This document shows, piece after piece, positions 62,379 through 64,000 of a stretch of 64,000 nt of DNA. The DNA comes from Paludibacter sp. (GTDB lineage: Bacteria; Bacteroidota; Bacteroidia; Bacteroidales; Paludibacteraceae). Where the stretch lies: positions 558,001 to 622,000 of the forward strand of contig NZ_WASO01000001.1 of assembly GCF_009712605.1 (NCBI RefSeq), read 5' to 3'. The translations under genes were made by a program, and so were the position numbers. The first letter of the stretch is position 1, and every line of letters begins with the position of its first letter. The notes below the pieces were generated by a model. The model saw only the letters and a list, made by a program, of their open reading frames with translations. It was not told the DNA's origin and made no database searches.

Positions 62379-64000
62379 TCATGCTTTCTTGAAATGAGCT
62401 TTAATGGTTTGATAATCTATATAATAAATGATCTTTAGAGAGAGACTTCTGAGTTGAGATGAAGAAAATACATTTGTCAGGTTACTCAAATAATTGCGAT
62501 TGGTCTTTTGATTTGCCGTGGAAAAATAGTTTTTCCAGACGAACGAAAGTTCGCTACCGGGCAGGAATTGCCAGACGTACGAAACATCAGCATTAAAAAG
62601 ATTGTAATTGATGTTGTAGTTATTTCTTAAAGTAACATCCTGCATGTTTCCACTTGTTTGCAAAAGATAATAGCCTCCGTATTTGATGTTTGACCAATAA
62701 TGCCTGAAACGCAGATTGAGAGAGTTTTTGTTTGAAAATGAAAATTTGATAGTTCCAATGTTCTCAATACCGGTCACATTGCGTCGACCGAAATAGATCG
62801 AATCATTGCGTATATTTTTGTCTACGAATCCGATGGCATTATGAAGAAAATACCAATTTGCCATGAAGTCGAATGAAAGTTTGTCGTTGACTCTGTAGTG
62901 GGGTTGCCACGTCAGGTAAAGCGCTTTTTTGCCAAATCGGGTTGCCTGCCAATATCCGATTTTCGCCATCAATGCCAGTTGTTTTCGCGTGTCGGTTTGG
63001 TATTCGATAGCGCCGTAACCGGCCGTTGGCTCTTTGTACTTCCATCCTTCTACCCGCGGTTCGAAATAATCGTATTTCGGAATGGGTGTTGCACTGAGAT
63101 AAAATTTGATATAATGCAATGATTTGAATAGAAGTTTAAGGTTGGCCGCCAATTCAAACCGACTGTACAATAGGGGCAGGTAGAGGCTTTCGTACGTAAA
63201 GTTCATCTCGCCGGATATTTCGTTGAAATGGCGGGTGGGGGTGAAGTGGAAGTATTGCAGTTTCAGGTTGTTAGAAATCAGATTTTTGTTTTCGAGGTAG
63301 CCGAAATCGCGGGGGTCGTATGAGTGGCTGAGCAACGAATTGTCCAGTTCGTAGCGGAATTCTCCTTTTGTTTTTGCAAAATTCAGATTCAACCGATGTC
63401 CGGTTTGATTTGAAAATCCGGTATCTGTTTTGTCGTGAATATAACTAAAGAAAGCATCGCCAGAAAGCAGGTATCTAAGAAATTTATATTTGAAATCAAG
63501 ACCAGACACATTTGCCATGTGGTGTTCCCCTGGAATAGTTACGTTGGTATTTACCCAGCTGACATATGATTCTTTGCCCAGATTTTTTTCGACGACCAAC
63601 AAATTGTAGTTACTTACATCCTGTGTTATATATCTTCGGATTGTGTTGGTAAGCGTGTCTTTTATCAATGCATTTTCTGGTTGCGTAATGGCATTCAGAA
63701 TTCCGATACCCCATCCGGAGGAGGTGTATCCTGATATTTTGGTAGCATTATAGAGACTCGTTTCTCCTGGATTTTTAAGAATAATTTCGTGTGTTGACAA
63801 TTGCGATGCGACATTTTCATATAGACGGGGTTGTCCGCCAATGCGGCGTGAGTAAAAAAGGTCGCCCTTGCTGAAGAGTTCGGTTCCTTCGGTAAAAAAC
63901 TGCCTTTTCTCATCGTATTTTGTTTCGACGGATGTGAGATTGAGTACTCCGTCGTCGCCACGTGTTTGTCCGAAATCGGGAATTAGCATCATGTCAAGGG
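62379..64000 (-). CDS. DUF5916 outer-membrane protein, N-terminus outside window
   Basis: 540 codons are visible. The frame is open to the right edge, and the first visible residues, LDMMLIPDFGQTRGDDGVLNLTSVETKYDEKRQFFTEG, are the middle of the family, so the ATG at 63992 is internal. The rest is a long series of beta strands (barrel) with YDPRDFGYLENKNL and an aromatic-rich end. Full-length members carry an N-terminal CBM9-like domain, which would lie beyond the window. Function unknown; probably an outer-membrane protein. It is 192 bp upstream of the fusion esterase gene on the same strand. Confidence 0.85.
   Translation of the reverse strand, partial: LDMMLIPDFGQTRGDDGVLNLTSVETKYDEKRQFFTEGTELFSKGDLFYSRRIGGQPRLYENVASQLSTHEIILKNPGETSLYNATKISGYTSSGWGIGILNAITQPENALIKDTLTNTIRRYITQDVSNYNLLVVEKNLGKESYVSWVNTNVTIPGEHHMANVSGLDFKYKFLRYLLSGDAFFSYIHDKTDTGFSNQTGHRLNLNFAKTKGEFRYELDNSLLSHSYDPRDFGYLENKNLISNNLKLQYFHFTPTRHFNEISGEMNFTYESLYLPLLYSRFELAANLKLLFKSLHYIKFYLSATPIPKYDYFEPRVEGWKYKEPTAGYGAIEYQTDTRKQLALMAKIGYWQATRFGKKALYLTWQPHYRVNDKLSFDFMANWYFLHNAIGFVDKNIRNDSIYFGRRNVTGIENIGTIKFSFSNKNSLNLRFRHYWSNIKYGGYYLLQTSGNMQDVTLRNNYNINYNLFNADVSYVWQFLPGSELSFVWKNYFSTANQKTNRNYLSNLTNVFSSSQLRSLSLKIIYYIDYQTIKAHFKKA

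Noticed and set aside
62379-63992. ATG at 63992 as the true start of the DUF5916 gene
   Set aside because: Conserved residues of the family begin before it and the frame remains open to the window edge.

Overview
The window is a gene-dense stretch of a Bacteroidota chromosome, most likely an anaerobic or microaerophilic member of the Bacteroidales (Paludibacter/Dysgonomonas-like; the genus is inference). Evidence: family-specific proteins (DUF4292, DUF5686, DUF5916, DUF3667, SusA-type amylase, fused 2-oxoacid:ferredoxin oxidoreductase), promoters of the TTG-N19..21-TAnnTTTG type typical of the phylum, almost no Shine-Dalgarno sequences, and intergenic repeats of the kind common in this group. 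I see no tRNA, rRNA, CRISPR or prophage.

Layout. 1-6.7 kb: cell-envelope and housekeeping genes (EnvC-like amidase activator cut by the left edge, DUF4292 lipoprotein, polyprenyl synthase, SPOR protein, Der GTPase, outer-membrane barrel, purC). 6.8-21.2 kb, all minus strand: korB, korA, gltA, icd, acn, gltD, gltB. Together these convert oxaloacetate plus acetyl-CoA to 2-oxoglutarate and then to glutamate (GOGAT) or succinyl-CoA (KorAB). The roughly 0.9 kb ahead of gltB contains a promoter, two overlapping mini-ORFs, a direct repeat and an intrinsic terminator, which together look like an attenuator. 22-27.5 kb: ModF-like double ABC ATPase, MATE exporter, FadL-type porin with a terminator-like hairpin in its leader, GNAT acetyltransferase. 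27.7-34 kb, minus strand: aguB, a GH2 glycosidase, aguA, purT. 34.1-35.3 kb: a REP-associated tyrosine transposase between copies of its palindromic repeat. 35.3-43.2 kb: TruC-like pseudouridine synthase, PNPOx-like secreted protein, a 205 bp MITE-like element, TlpA-like protein, DUF5686 protein, MBL hydrolase, DUF3667 protein. 43.3-52.5 kb: hemA-hemC-hemD-hemB-hemL-hemE-hemN-hemG, covering glutamyl-tRNA to protoporphyrin. 52.7-55.5 kb: a soluble PRC/MgtE_N/CBS protein followed by a divergent NRAMP transporter, preceded by a leader RNA that can fold into mutually exclusive hairpins, one of which buries an unusually strong Shine-Dalgarno sequence. 55.5-64 kb: DUF2147 protein, small membrane protein, transglutaminase-like protein, SusA-like amylase, an unusual EreA/ChaN-like plus esterase fusion, and a DUF5916 protein cut by the right edge.

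The best candidates for undescribed biology are the riboswitch-like leader plus putative Mg2+ module at 52.7-55.5 kb and the gltB leader at 21.2-22.0 kb. The REP/RAYT locus and the fused esterase come next. All functional calls come from reading the translated sequences and motifs; no database search was run.
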